Virus record (IMG/VR): IMGVR_UViG_3300025156_000019 | Location: 1-28,886 of that record | DNA from: a virus | Length of the DNA stretch: 28,886 bases | Strand: one strand, 5' to 3' | In this document: piece by piece, positions 21,284-28,886 of the stretch | Layout: the number at the start of each line of letters is the position of its first letter | Numbering within the stretch: position 1 is the stretch's first letter | The notes under the pieces: generated by a model | Seen by the model: only the letters and a program-made list of their open reading frames with translations | Databases searched by the model: none | What the model was told of the DNA's origin: nothing | Program-made: the position numbers and the translations under genes

Positions 21284-21696
21284 GTGACGTCTCGCGCAAG
21301 CGTATCAAGGTACTCGAACCGGTAGGTCATGGTCATGACGTGCAAATCTGGATCGACGATCTCCCACCGGATCTCTTGCTCAGTCTGGTCAAGGGTCAAA
21401 GCCTGAACGGATTGCGATCGAGCAAGACGGTTGATTTCGATGGAAACATTCTCGAATTGCTGGAATTGCCCGAGCCGCTCGAAATAAGCAACGGAAACCT
21501 GGAGAAACCGGATTTCGCCAAATTTCTCGCGCCGAACAAAGCTGTCTTGAACTGGGTAAACAATGATCCCTCGATCTTGATTGGATGGGATCGCAAAAGC
21601 GCTTTGCTCGGCGAAATAGACACCCAGGCCGTCCGCGTATCTTTCAATCGCGTCCGCAAAAGCCTTGTAAATTCGTCGTCTCCGTGTGCTTAACAT
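21274..21696 (-). CDS. Head-tail connector/neck-type protein
   Basis: A 140-residue product with an N-terminal helix (YKAFADAIERYADGL) and beta strands (IIVYPVQDSFVRREKFGEI; LQVSVAYFERLG; HVMTMTYRFEYLD). Positioned between a gpFII-like protein and the next connector gene, in the usual place of neck proteins. No particular family is certain; fold resemblance to its downstream neighbour suggests related neck/terminator subunits. Confidence 0.58.
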   Translation of the reverse strand: MLSTRRRRIYKAFADAIERYADGLGVYFAEQSAFAIPSNQDRGIIVYPVQDSFVRREKFGEIRFLQVSVAYFERLGQFQQFENVSIEINRLARSQSVQALTLDQTEQEIRWEIVDPDLHVMTMTYRFEYLDTLARDVTWQ

Positions 21697-21697
21697 C

Positions 21698-21979
21698 TTA
21701 CGCCAAGACCAATATAGTCACGCCGGCCGCCCCATCTTGTCGCTCTAGGACATGATAAGAGCGGCCGGCTACCTGGACGGCAACGCCTGCGGCGGCGGAG
21801 ACGGAGTCGGCGTCGGCGGTGCGAAGCAACAAGGAAGGAGACTGAGCCTCAATGGTCTGACCATCGAGGTTCACCCCTTCGTAACGGTCAGAGAAAATAG
21901 CCTTGATGTTTTGACCGTTAATCATCACGTCTTCAGCGAAGTCAGAGAAGAAAGCATCAAGGTCGTCATCGTAAAACAT
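21698..21979 (-). CDS. Head-tail joining protein, gpFII-like
   Basis: A 93-residue protein starting FYDDDLDAFFSDFAEDV, with strands MINGQNIKAIFSDRY, SLLLRTADADSV, GVAVQVAGRSYHVL and GVTILVLA. This pattern matches the small beta-barrel connector family of lambda gpFII/YqbH type that closes the portal end for tail attachment. It overlaps the next gene's stop by 1 nt. The family call is by pattern and position. Confidence 0.72.
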   Translation of the reverse strand: MFYDDDLDAFFSDFAEDVMINGQNIKAIFSDRYEGVNLDGQTIEAQSPSLLLRTADADSVSAAAGVAVQVAGRSYHVLERQDGAAGVTILVLA

Positions 21980-22173
21980 TACTTCTTAGGCTTTTTGTTG
22001 GCTTCACCTTTCTTCTCGTTTTTCTCTTCATCAACCGGCTTCGCATATCCCATTTGGATCAGAAGCCGTGCGTCGTCTGGAACAACATCGTAAATCTCAC
22101 CGGCAAGGACTGCCATTGGTACCCCCTTGCCTGCATCTCTTGCGACGGTGTTTCGGAGCAGCTTAACCTTCAT
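21979..22173 (-). CDS. Small head-module hypothetical protein
   Basis: A 64-residue product (MKVKLLRNTVARDAGKG...) with a beta-hairpin-like core (PMAVLAGEIYDVVPDDARLLIQMGY) and a highly charged Lys/Glu tail (EEKNEKKGEANKKPKK). It lies between the capsid gene and the gpFII-like gene. Proteins of this size at this spot can be head decoration or connector accessories, but the assignment is open. Confidence 0.65.
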   Translation of the reverse strand: MKVKLLRNTVARDAGKGVPMAVLAGEIYDVVPDDARLLIQMGYAKPVDEEKNEKKGEANKKPKK

Positions 22174-22196
22174 ACCTCACCTTTCGGAGTTAAAGA

Positions 22197-23552
22197 TCAA
22201 ACATCTCGAGCATCCAAGATTGCAGCAAAACTTTCGACATGCCGGATGCCAATGTCAACGTCCTGGAGCACCCGAACCCGAACCGTTCCGGCAGTGCCCC
22301 CAGTATACGGATCAACTAGCAGGTCCAGTGCGCCCCATTCGGCGATCACCAAATCGCGCCAGTTGCCGAAGATGATTGCAGAGCAGTCGTTGCTCGACCC
22401 CTTGGTCAGGTTGCTCGGGACCTGGTTGCTCATAGCGCAAGGCACACCAAGCATCGTGGTCATGCCGTCCGGGCCTGGTAAGTCCTCGATTACCGTCTTA
22501 CCGGTTCCCGAGAATTTTTCGGTGCTCGCAAGCTTCGCGATCATGATGGCATTGGTCAACCAACCAAGCCGACCGGTAGCGGCATTGTTTTGCGCGACCG
22601 TTTTCCAGAGGTTGAGGATGTGAGTATAAGTCGGGGCACCACCATCGGATCCGATCGCAACAACGCCGATCCCAGAAGTGTTGATTACTCCAGTCGGCTG
22701 GCCACCGGAGCCGGTTCCAGCAATCGTGGCATAGTCGATCGCCAGAGCTAAGACAGTCGCGAGATCTTCACGGACAAGTTGCTCCACATCCATGCTGGAC
22801 TGGAGCAAGAGTTTGCGAGAGATGTCGGTGAAGGCTCCGACAGTCTTCGGAGTCAGTGCAAGTTGCGCGAAGGTCTGCTGAGACTCGGACGGAGCGTTCC
22901 CTTCGGTCACCCAGTAGGCGGTAGCTCCACCGGTCTGTTTCGGAATTGCAACGTCGCCGACAAGCCCGCTCAGCACTCGCGCGCCGAGCTTGCGAACCAT
23001 CATCGCGTTCCGGAGCAACTCGATGAATTCCCCGGTCACCAGCTCGGTCGCGACCAGATTGCCTCCATCTCCGCTCTTGGTTAGATCGCGCCGAGTTCCG
23101 ACGTCAATGGTCAGGACGTCGTATGGAACGAAAATCCCTCGAGGTTCTCGCTTAATCTTCTCTGCGGTGGCCCGAGAAACCTCGCGTTCGAATTCCGCCT
23201 GAGACCAATCTCCGGTCGCCATAGCTCGGATAGCCCGAACAAAGGAGAATTGCCGGGCCTCCTTCTTGCTCAAACCGATAGTCGGGTCAATCGGTTCGAT
23301 CTTCCGCGCACCATAGACTTTCTCCAGTACGACAGCACGGAACTCATCGACAGACGTTCCGTCGGCGATGGCCTTTTGCGCCAGTTCCACGCATTTGTGT
23401 TGCTGACCAATCGCCATGATCTCACTGATCCGCTTACGCTCGGTCTCAAGGGCCTGCTTACGGATCTCCGACTCGTCCACCTGGACGCGGGGTTTTTCTT
23501 CGCGGATTTCAGGTTGAGGTTCCTGAACCGGATTTACTTGCTCGCTCATCAT
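22197..23552 (-). CDS. Internal in-frame start for free capsid protein (nested)
   Basis: Inside the fusion, the sequence GGAGGTAAAAGTA (SD with 8-nt spacing) precedes in-frame ATGs at 23552 and 23549 (residues M264/M265 of the fusion). Starting there gives a 451-residue scaffold-plus-capsid product without the protease. This resembles the lambda C/Nu3 nesting, where an internal start makes a second head protein. It would explain production of excess capsid over protease. The site is directly visible; use in vivo is inferred. Confidence 0.65.
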   Translation of the reverse strand: MMSEQVNPVQEPQPEIREEKPRVQVDESEIRKQALETERKRISEIMAIGQQHKCVELAQKAIADGTSVDEFRAVVLEKVYGARKIEPIDPTIGLSKKEARQFSFVRAIRAMATGDWSQAEFEREVSRATAEKIKREPRGIFVPYDVLTIDVGTRRDLTKSGDGGNLVATELVTGEFIELLRNAMMVRKLGARVLSGLVGDVAIPKQTGGATAYWVTEGNAPSESQQTFAQLALTPKTVGAFTDISRKLLLQSSMDVEQLVREDLATVLALAIDYATIAGTGSGGQPTGVINTSGIGVVAIGSDGGAPTYTHILNLWKTVAQNNAATGRLGWLTNAIMIAKLASTEKFSGTGKTVIEDLPGPDGMTTMLGVPCAMSNQVPSNLTKGSSNDCSAIIFGNWRDLVIAEWGALDLLVDPYTGGTAGTVRVRVLQDVDIGIRHVESFAAILDARDV

Positions 23553-24341
23553 TACTTTTACCTCCGTTTTGGTTTCTGCTCTTCCGACTCCGACGGTATG
23601 ATCCGCCGGAACCGCTACTATGGAAACCTCCAAGGGTTCCCAATTGGTTACTCTGTAAAATTGCTCCTCTCCTTCCTCCTTTTCAAGTACCATCTCATGA
23701 ATCATGTAGCCGACACTGACATTCCTCCAAACTCCTTCTTGGACATCTTTCCAGACCTCTTCAGCCAAGCTCGACTTTCCAAAGCGGACAACTGCGACAC
23801 CACGCTTTCGCTTTTTGTCGACCCAAACGTCTTCAATAACTCCGATGACCTTGTCCGGATCGTGATTCAGGAGAAGGTTCCCGGCCTCTTTTAATCGACT
23901 CAGAGAAACCGAACTCTCTTTGTGGTCAAGAACCTCATACCCGAACCACCGCTTAACCGGTTGCTCACTTGAGAAAGTCAACGTAATTCGACGGGCGTCG
24001 GAATCAACCGCAGAAGGATCTACTCGTTCCGACCTGTACAGCATTCCGACCTCGATAGACTTCTGTGCCGATTTCTCCTTCGGAGCAGCCGGCTCAAAAG
24101 AACCGCCATGCTTTCTGCAATGCTGCCGTGCCTCAGCAGCAGTCCATTTATCTCGCGGGTACCTCATGCTCTGCATATAGGCTTTCCGCTCGCCGTCTTC
24201 GACTTTGATCCCCCAGATTACGTCGATCGGTTTTCCATCGACCTTCAAGGCTCCGTTCTCTCTGCGGAACTCTTTGAATTCGCTAGGATCCCGCAGCCTA
24301 CAAGCATGCTCATTCGGATATGGTCTGGACTCGCTTCCCAT
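22197..24341 (-). CDS. Fused prohead protease and HK97-fold major capsid protein
   Basis: A 714-residue fusion. Residues 1-85 are the common ACRLRDP-type leader domain (CRLRDPSEF, RYPRDKWTAAEA, HCRKHGG). Residues ~90-255 are a U35/HK97-type prohead protease, with likely catalytic H160 (LLNHDPDKVIG) and S209 (RNVSVGY) and the WEPLEVSIVAVP end motif. Residues 264-714 are a scaffold-like delta region (charged helices, KQALETERKRISEI) and the capsid (ATELVTGEFIELLRN, VGDVAIPKQTGG, TVGAFTDISRKLL, ALAIDYATIAGTGSGGQPTG). GGAGGGAACGGAA precedes ATG 24341, which is 32 nt inside the portal gene. An internal start is annotated separately. Confidence 0.9.
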   Translation of the reverse strand: MGSESRPYPNEHACRLRDPSEFKEFRRENGALKVDGKPIDVIWGIKVEDGERKAYMQSMRYPRDKWTAAEARQHCRKHGGSFEPAAPKEKSAQKSIEVGMLYRSERVDPSAVDSDARRITLTFSSEQPVKRWFGYEVLDHKESSVSLSRLKEAGNLLLNHDPDKVIGVIEDVWVDKKRKRGVAVVRFGKSSLAEEVWKDVQEGVWRNVSVGYMIHEMVLEKEEGEEQFYRVTNWEPLEVSIVAVPADHTVGVGRAETKTEVKVMMSEQVNPVQEPQPEIREEKPRVQVDESEIRKQALETERKRISEIMAIGQQHKCVELAQKAIADGTSVDEFRAVVLEKVYGARKIEPIDPTIGLSKKEARQFSFVRAIRAMATGDWSQAEFEREVSRATAEKIKREPRGIFVPYDVLTIDVGTRRDLTKSGDGGNLVATELVTGEFIELLRNAMMVRKLGARVLSGLVGDVAIPKQTGGATAYWVTEGNAPSESQQTFAQLALTPKTVGAFTDISRKLLLQSSMDVEQLVREDLATVLALAIDYATIAGTGSGGQPTGVINTSGIGVVAIGSDGGAPTYTHILNLWKTVAQNNAATGRLGWLTNAIMIAKLASTEKFSGTGKTVIEDLPGPDGMTTMLGVPCAMSNQVPSNLTKGSSNDCSAIIFGNWRDLVIAEWGALDLLVDPYTGGTAGTVRVRVLQDVDIGIRHVESFAAILDARDV

Positions 24342-25872
24342 TTCCGTTCCCTCCGGCTTTCAGGCTCTCCTTAATCTTCCGCAAGTTCTCCCCCACGTCA
24401 AAGATTATCCGTCCCGATGGTTCCTCTTCACCCTCACTCTCGACCGTGATGATTGGCTTTTCTCCGGCTTGGATGATCTGGACCCCGTATTTGTCCATCA
24501 ATTCTTTCTCACGGCGCAACTCTTCCAGCACGTCTTCGAAGTCAATCCCTCGTTCCGCGCAAACCCGGGTCCGTGAGGTCAACCCATGCTGGATTTCCAG
24601 AATCTTCGCCTGTACGTCTTTCAACGGATCCACCCAGTCCCATCGCCGCGGCTGCCAACGAACATTAGCAAGACGCGGAACATCAGAAGCGGAAAATGGA
24701 AGCTGCTTGGTCAGGATCGCGAAGTTAAGCCACTCTTCGAAGATTCGCTCCAACACTTTATCGATCAGCCACTGCTGGAGTGCCATCCAAACATCCCGCT
24801 CTGACAATTTTGCGGCCCTCAGACTGCTATAATTCACGCCTTCGTAGTCGTTCGCTAAGATGTTGTACGAGCAACCGAGCCCGGAAGCGACAGAACGAAG
24901 GATCGCTTTGCAGAAATCTCCAAACTCGGCGTTGGGTTTGCCAGGATCAAAAGGCTTGAAGTCGACGCCAGGTGGAAGTTTCTCGAGGATTCCCGGTTCG
25001 ACCTCTGAGATCAATGTCTCCTCTTCATCCCCACCTTGATATGGCGCGTCTAATGTCTCGACATAGAACCCCATCTTGGCAGCGGAGACTCGAGCCGCCA
25101 CTACTTCCGCCTCTTGGTAGGCGCCGAGCATTCTAAGCTTCAGAATCGCCGAATGCGCCCAAGGGATCCCGCGAGTTTGTGAAACGTAGTCCCGAACGAA
25201 GAGATGGATGATGTCTTCAGCCGGGACGCGAACCTGTTTTGCGGTTGTGATTCCGCCGTTCTCCCCGGGATGTTGATCGTAGAACCAGTAAGCGAGCGGC
25301 CGCCCCCACTCGCCTTTTTCCACCCCCATGACGATCTTTCGCCCGTCTGGGCGCACCTCAGAAAACCGCTCGTCCAAGAAGTCCGCTTCAATCAACTGGA
25401 GCGTGAAACCGAACGGATTGTCCGCCCCACGAATGATCCGGATGAAGATTTCCCCGTCCCGCGCGACGCTGATCAGTGCAAGGCGGAGAATCTCGCGGAG
25501 CGTCATGTCTCCGTTGACCGAAGCAAAGCGCTTCCCCCACCGTATCCATGCCTCCTCTACCAACCGAGAGGCTCGGACGTCCAAAGAGTCATCCTTGGCT
25601 CGAACCTTAGCCTGCAGTTTGATTCCATGCGGCCCGACCACATTGGCTTCGAGCATCCGAAGGAACTGCCGCATGTAGTCATCATTGCGCGCTAGGTCGC
25701 GAGACCGCTCGCGAATCTTCGAAAGACTCCACTTGAGGAGCTGGTCAACCCCCAGGCGGCCCGGGAGGATCCAGTCGGCGGTCAAGCGGTCTTGCTTCGC
25801 GGCTGCGAAGCCTGAAACGTACCGCTTGCGTGACGGTTTGCTTCGTTTGAATAGCCAACCAAATAAGCCCAT
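24310..25872 (-). CDS. Portal protein, lambda GpB type
   Basis: A 520-residue protein close in length to lambda gpB. The N-terminus is basic (KRSKPSRKRYVSGF). The core has RERSRDLARNDDYMRQFLRM, GPHGIKLQAKVR and GIPWAHSAILKLRML, followed by GLGCSYNILANDYEGVNYSS and the charged C-terminus EELRREKELMD. The portal ring is the DNA gate at the head vertex. It starts 2 nt after the upstream gene's stop with no clear ribosome binding site (coupled), and overlaps the downstream protease-capsid gene by 32 nt. Assignment is secure. Confidence 0.92.
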   Translation of the reverse strand: MGLFGWLFKRSKPSRKRYVSGFAAAKQDRLTADWILPGRLGVDQLLKWSLSKIRERSRDLARNDDYMRQFLRMLEANVVGPHGIKLQAKVRAKDDSLDVRASRLVEEAWIRWGKRFASVNGDMTLREILRLALISVARDGEIFIRIIRGADNPFGFTLQLIEADFLDERFSEVRPDGRKIVMGVEKGEWGRPLAYWFYDQHPGENGGITTAKQVRVPAEDIIHLFVRDYVSQTRGIPWAHSAILKLRMLGAYQEAEVVAARVSAAKMGFYVETLDAPYQGGDEEETLISEVEPGILEKLPPGVDFKPFDPGKPNAEFGDFCKAILRSVASGLGCSYNILANDYEGVNYSSLRAAKLSERDVWMALQQWLIDKVLERIFEEWLNFAILTKQLPFSASDVPRLANVRWQPRRWDWVDPLKDVQAKILEIQHGLTSRTRVCAERGIDFEDVLEELRREKELMDKYGVQIIQAGEKPIITVESEGEEEPSGRIIFDVGENLRKIKESLKAGGNGNGKRVQTISE

Positions 25873-25874
25873 TG

Positions 25875-26417
25875 CTATTTGAATCTCACTGCCACTTTTG
25901 CCCCCGGCCCGATCTGCTCGCCTAAATTAGCAGCCTTCCGCTCTCGCTCATACATCATTTTGTACACCTTCCAAAGCCGGTAAAGCTGCGCAGGGGACAT
26001 GTGCTTGATCTTCCGATTCCCGATCTGGTATTCAAGGTCCGTCCGGGAAGCTCGACCCTCTAAAGCCGCCTCCAGTGCGTCGAGGACTTTTTTGACGTGA
26101 GACTGGAAAGCTGAAACGTCAGAGGCAGTCGGATCCGGAAGAATAGTGACGGTCCCGCTATCGACCTGGTAGACGTCGGCCCCATCAGTCACTAGCGCAA
26201 CGTAAGACCAAGGGCCAGGCGTGAATTCCCTCGAAGTCGTAGGATCAATCTTTATCGTCCAGCCACCATTGTCAGCAGTTCCAGGGATAGAAACCTTTTT
26301 CGACCCGTCGTCAGCGATAAAGTTATAGGTGAGGTTCCAGGTGTCCGGGGAATAATCCGGATGAGAAAAAGACCATTCGGTTGTTGTTCCAATGCGAATC
26401 TCGTTTGGTACGCTCAT
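25875..26417 (-). CDS. gpW-like head-tail joining protein with N-terminal beta domain
   Basis: A 180-residue product. The C-terminal ~70 residues (KKVLDALEAALEGRASRTD, YQIGNRKIKHMSPAQLYRL, WKVYKMMYERERKAAN) have the gpW pattern: helix, hairpin around G-R-x-I, helix. The N-terminal ~100 residues are beta-rich (TTEWSFSHPDYSPDTWNLTY; GPWSYVALVTDGADVYQVD) and are absent from lambda gpW. It lies between terminase and portal, as gpW does in lambda. The gpW call is good; the extra domain may decorate the head or contact DNA. Confidence 0.72.
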   Translation of the reverse strand: MSVPNEIRIGTTTEWSFSHPDYSPDTWNLTYNFIADDGSKKVSIPGTADNGGWTIKIDPTTSREFTPGPWSYVALVTDGADVYQVDSGTVTILPDPTASDVSAFQSHVKKVLDALEAALEGRASRTDLEYQIGNRKIKHMSPAQLYRLWKVYKMMYERERKAANLGEQIGPGAKVAVRFK

Positions 26418-26427
26418 CTTTGGTTTC

Positions 26428-28269
26428 CTACCAGCGCTTTACCCATCCGCCCCGGATTGCCCTCTTAGCCTTCGGTCTCTTAATTTCGGCCTTCTGTTGT
26501 TCCGGCGCAAGCACCAATTTTTTGATCTGTTTAAAGTCTGGATTCAAGATTGCCAGAGCAGCCAAATTGTACACCCAAAGATCCAAGACCTCGTTCCGCT
26601 CCCGAATCTTTTGCCAAACCCGAGTTGCTACCCCGCGCGTCACTTTAACGACAGGCCGTTCGGCAGTCAACTGGTCGAAATAATCCTCGTCGCATTGTTG
26701 GTTGAAATGAATATATCCGGGGCCGGGCTTCTCGATCTGCAGCCGTGCGAAGATAATATCCTTCGCCGCGGAAACTGCTACTGGGTAGAGACGAACTCCT
26801 GACCTACCGGCCCGCATTGGCCGACCGACTAACGGAGCTCCAGGGGTTGAGATCCCCTTGATCGCGTAGATTCTCTGACGTTGCCGGTGTCGGACAAAGT
26901 CATAGACACGTTTCGACAGAAAGCCTGAATCAATGCAAGTCACCTCTACCTTCAGCCTTGCACCGCTAGGATGCGGCCATGTTGTCTCGCTTAGATAGCG
27001 GTCAAGTTGCTCCCAGACGTCTTCACCGACTGGAGGTCCAAATAAAAACTGCCTGTCGATATGCCAGGCTTCTTCACCTTCTCCCCAACCGGCCACCAGG
27101 ATCTCCAGGCGGTCCTCTTGCACATCTACCGCCGCGGTCAAAACACAAACCTGTTCTGGCAGCTCTGGCCCGTATTGCTCGATCCGCTTGCGAAGCGGAG
27201 GCAAGTCGTCCTCGAAATGGATTTCCGACCAAGTCTGTCCGAGCACGGTGTTGTAGAAAACCCGAAGCTCTTCTTGGCTCTGCTTTGCGTCAAGATAAGC
27301 CTTCGCGATTGAGGCCCAGGTTGCCCAAGGAGAGTAAAGCTCGCTTAAGTGGAACCCCGCGGTAAGAATGATTTCTGGGTTCGTCTTTCTCCACTCGCCC
27401 TTTCGAACCGCGGCGATTTTCTGTTTGTCTGTCCATGGTTGCCGGCAAAACGCACAAACATAGTGTGCCGTGTTCGGATTGCCTTCGCTCCAGCGGAGGT
27501 TTTCGAAGAGAAGCTCTTGATATTCGCCACAATGCGGACATGGGACGAAGAACCTTCGTTGGTCACTCTGTTGATAGGTCCGCTCAATCCGACTCACGCC
27601 CTGAATTGTAGGCGTGCTGATCAAGATAATCTTCCGGTTCCAGTAAGCCTGAGTTCGTTTTTTGGCCAAGGCGACCGGATCCCCTTCCGAGCCGACGCAA
27701 GCTGGGAATCGATCCACTTCATCCAGGACAAGCAACCGGATCGGCCGTGTAGCTAAAGAAGCAGGAGAATTCGCTCCGGCAATTGTGATGTGGCCTCCAT
27801 GAAACGTGAAGTGGAAAGTATGTTGGCCCCGCCTTCTCATTCCCTTTCCTCGAAGCCTTTGCCCTAGAGTCGGGCAATCACGGAACATCGGGTAAATCCG
27901 ATCTTGAGCATAGTGTTTCGCGATTTCAAGGGTAGGGACTACGATCAGGATCGGACAAGGATCCATCTGCACATGGTAGCCTAAGATGTTTAGCGCAATC
28001 TCAGTTTTCCCGACCTGCGCGCTACTCATGATTACGATTTGTTGAACCCCTGGTTCGTGAACCGCGTCCATGATTCCCCGCTGGTAAGGAGCTCTGTCGT
28101 TCGACCAGCGGCCAGGCTCGGCCGCGGTTTCCGGACTCAAAACCCGAAACCGTTCCGCCCACTCGCTCACCGTCAAAGGTGGAGGCGGTTTCAGAATGGA
28201 AAGCGTCTCTGCGATAAGATCATCAACGATTGCGCTTGGATTTCTTCGACTTTGTCTTCCGCTTTCCAT
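26428..28269 (-). CDS. Terminase large subunit, GpA family
   Basis: A 613-residue ATPase/nuclease that packages DNA. Landmarks are VSEWAERFRVLSPETAAEPG (34-53) and APYQRGIMDA (60-69). The Walker-A-like SSAQVGKT lies at 82-89 with the catalytic Lys at 88, and Walker B LLVLDE at 179-184. A Cys4 knuckle (CPHC ... CAFC) precedes the nuclease domain, which has acidic residues (AAVDVQEDRLEILVAGWG; TCIDSGFLSKR). The C-terminus is basic (KRPKAKRAIRGGWVKRW). Family length for lambda gpA is ~640. Its 5' end overlaps the small terminase by 47 nt. Assignment is secure. Confidence 0.95.
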   Translation of the reverse strand: MESGRQSRRNPSAIVDDLIAETLSILKPPPPLTVSEWAERFRVLSPETAAEPGRWSNDRAPYQRGIMDAVHEPGVQQIVIMSSAQVGKTEIALNILGYHVQMDPCPILIVVPTLEIAKHYAQDRIYPMFRDCPTLGQRLRGKGMRRRGQHTFHFTFHGGHITIAGANSPASLATRPIRLLVLDEVDRFPACVGSEGDPVALAKKRTQAYWNRKIILISTPTIQGVSRIERTYQQSDQRRFFVPCPHCGEYQELLFENLRWSEGNPNTAHYVCAFCRQPWTDKQKIAAVRKGEWRKTNPEIILTAGFHLSELYSPWATWASIAKAYLDAKQSQEELRVFYNTVLGQTWSEIHFEDDLPPLRKRIEQYGPELPEQVCVLTAAVDVQEDRLEILVAGWGEGEEAWHIDRQFLFGPPVGEDVWEQLDRYLSETTWPHPSGARLKVEVTCIDSGFLSKRVYDFVRHRQRQRIYAIKGISTPGAPLVGRPMRAGRSGVRLYPVAVSAAKDIIFARLQIEKPGPGYIHFNQQCDEDYFDQLTAERPVVKVTRGVATRVWQKIRERNEVLDLWVYNLAALAILNPDFKQIKKLVLAPEQQKAEIKRPKAKRAIRGGWVKRW

Positions 28270-28756
28270 CTTTTGCCACTAGGTCCGGATTCGACAGATC
28301 CTCCATGACTTCCGCAATGATTCGCTCTGTAATCTGTTTAACTTCTTCCGGAGTTTCGCATCCTAAGACAACTGGTGCAAGGCGCCCCGGAATCTGAAGC
28401 AGTTTGTTCCGGATGGACTGGAGCACTTGCGCCCACTTTTCACGTGCAACGTCAGCGTCAACCAGCTTTCCTAGTTTCTCCTGGATTTCGATTTGCCGTT
28501 TGTCCGCAAGCAGCTTCGTCAGCCGCGCTCGCTCCTCCATCAAGCTCAAAGATCCGGGAGAAGCCGCAAGGTCATGATAGTAGCGGATCACGGCTTGGAC
28601 TGCCGGGAGAAAATCAATCATTCCCCGAACGACCGGAGGAAACCCCCGCTCTTTCACAAGCTGACGGTACCGCCGCGGCGACATAAGGAAGAGGCGATCA
28701 GCAACCTCTTCAAGCCGTACAGGATTCTTAAACTCCGGTTTGTTCGGTATAGGCAT
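28223..28756 (-). CDS. Terminase small subunit, Nu1-like
   Basis: A 177-residue protein with an N-terminal winged-HTH of the Nu1 type (VRLEEVADRLFLMSPRRY, RQLVKERGFPPVVRG) for cos/pac recognition. A helical middle (ARLTKLLADKRQIEIQEKLG) follows. The segment VREKWAQVLQSIRNKLLQIP is approximate near residue 110. A basic tail (KRKTKSKKSKRNR) ends the protein. GGAAGGGATC precedes ATG 28756. It is directly followed by the large subunit, the classic lambda arrangement. The cos/pac site is probably near here but is not identified. Confidence 0.85.
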   Translation of the reverse strand: MPIPNKPEFKNPVRLEEVADRLFLMSPRRYRQLVKERGFPPVVRGMIDFLPAVQAVIRYYHDLAASPGSLSLMEERARLTKLLADKRQIEIQEKLGKLVDADVAREKWAQVLQSIRNKLLQIPGRLAPVVLGCETPEEVKQITERIIAEVMEDLSNPDLVAKDGKRKTKSKKSKRNR

Positions 28757-28778
28757 TGATCCCTTCCGGCATTTTAAG

Positions 28779-28886
28779 CTATCGCGCGACTCGCTTTAAG
28801 CCTCCCTGAAGCGGTTTTAGCCTTCGGTAGTCAACTCTTGGTAAGTCTTCCAGGTTGGGGTGATCTTCATCTCCATGGTAATGAAA
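28779..28886 (-). CDS. C-terminal end of an upstream gene (partial)
   Basis: A minus-strand frame open from the window edge to TAG at 28779-28781 gives 35 codons. It is rich in charged residues and ends LPRVDYRRLKPLQGGLKRVAR. Its 3' end stops 22 nt before the small terminase ATG, a normal operon spacing. The identity cannot be read from this little sequence. Another short frame (ATG at about 28876, 19 codons) overlaps it and is less convincing. Confidence 0.3.
   Translation of the reverse strand, partial: FHYHGDEDHPNLEDLPRVDYRRLKPLQGGLKRVAR

Noticed and set aside
25204-25695. Long + strand ORF opposite the portal gene
   Set aside because: The portal on the minus strand has clear family motifs; the + frame is a codon-bias artefact.

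Overview
This window is almost entirely one leftward-transcribed stretch of a tailed double-stranded DNA bacteriophage or prophage genome. I see no integrase, no recognisable host gene and no tRNA, so the window does not say whether the phage is integrated. Strong AGGAGG-type ribosome binding sites, sigma70-type promoters and a lipoprotein signal indicate a bacterial host, but the host taxon cannot be read from the sequence. The head genes follow the lambda plan: small terminase, GpA-type large terminase, gpW-like joiner, GpB-type portal, protease/capsid, gpFII-like connector. With a tail-tube protein and a tape measure, this implies a long-tailed phage, probably siphovirus-like because no sheath gene is seen.

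All coordinates are on the + strand and genes are read right to left. 28886-20289 is the packaging, head, connector and tail-tube module. 20271-17386 is an unusual insertion between the tail tube and the tail chaperones: a tail fibre with NPH/QVGA repeats and an AT-rich tip, a coiled-coil protein and a small membrane protein. 17382-15366 holds the tail-assembly chaperone, a short T-like ORF not delimited by a long open frame, and a 465-residue tape measure. 15369-10693 encodes large, unrecognised tail or tip proteins. 10682-9649 encodes a lipoprotein and a coiled-coil/transmembrane protein, possibly lysis-related. One small gene at 9433-9654 faces the other way.

Left of this lie two early-type transcription units. 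Unit 1 starts at a promoter near 9348-9375 and runs through a hairpin-separated set of small genes, a putative DNA-annealing protein with an acidic tail and an HTH protein, to a perfect intrinsic terminator at 6817-6848. Unit 2 starts immediately beyond it at a near-copy of the same promoter (6771-6798). It carries three paralogues of an unrecognised 'YKVV' family, a RecB/DUF2800-like nuclease, a RusA-type Holliday junction resolvase, more small genes, an OB-fold-like protein, a double zinc ribbon and two adjacent winged-HTH proteins.

The most interesting spot is the left edge. The last gene, which runs off the window, has a replication-initiator-like winged HTH. Its coding sequence then runs into five copies of a 15-bp dyad (GTCTC-N5-GAGAC) arranged as an in-frame 39-bp repeat. 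This is the layout of a lambda-O-type origin nested inside its own initiator gene. Other notable points are an internal Shine-Dalgarno and start that would release free capsid protein from a protease-capsid fusion, the duplicated promoter module, and two expanded families of unknown accessory proteins.
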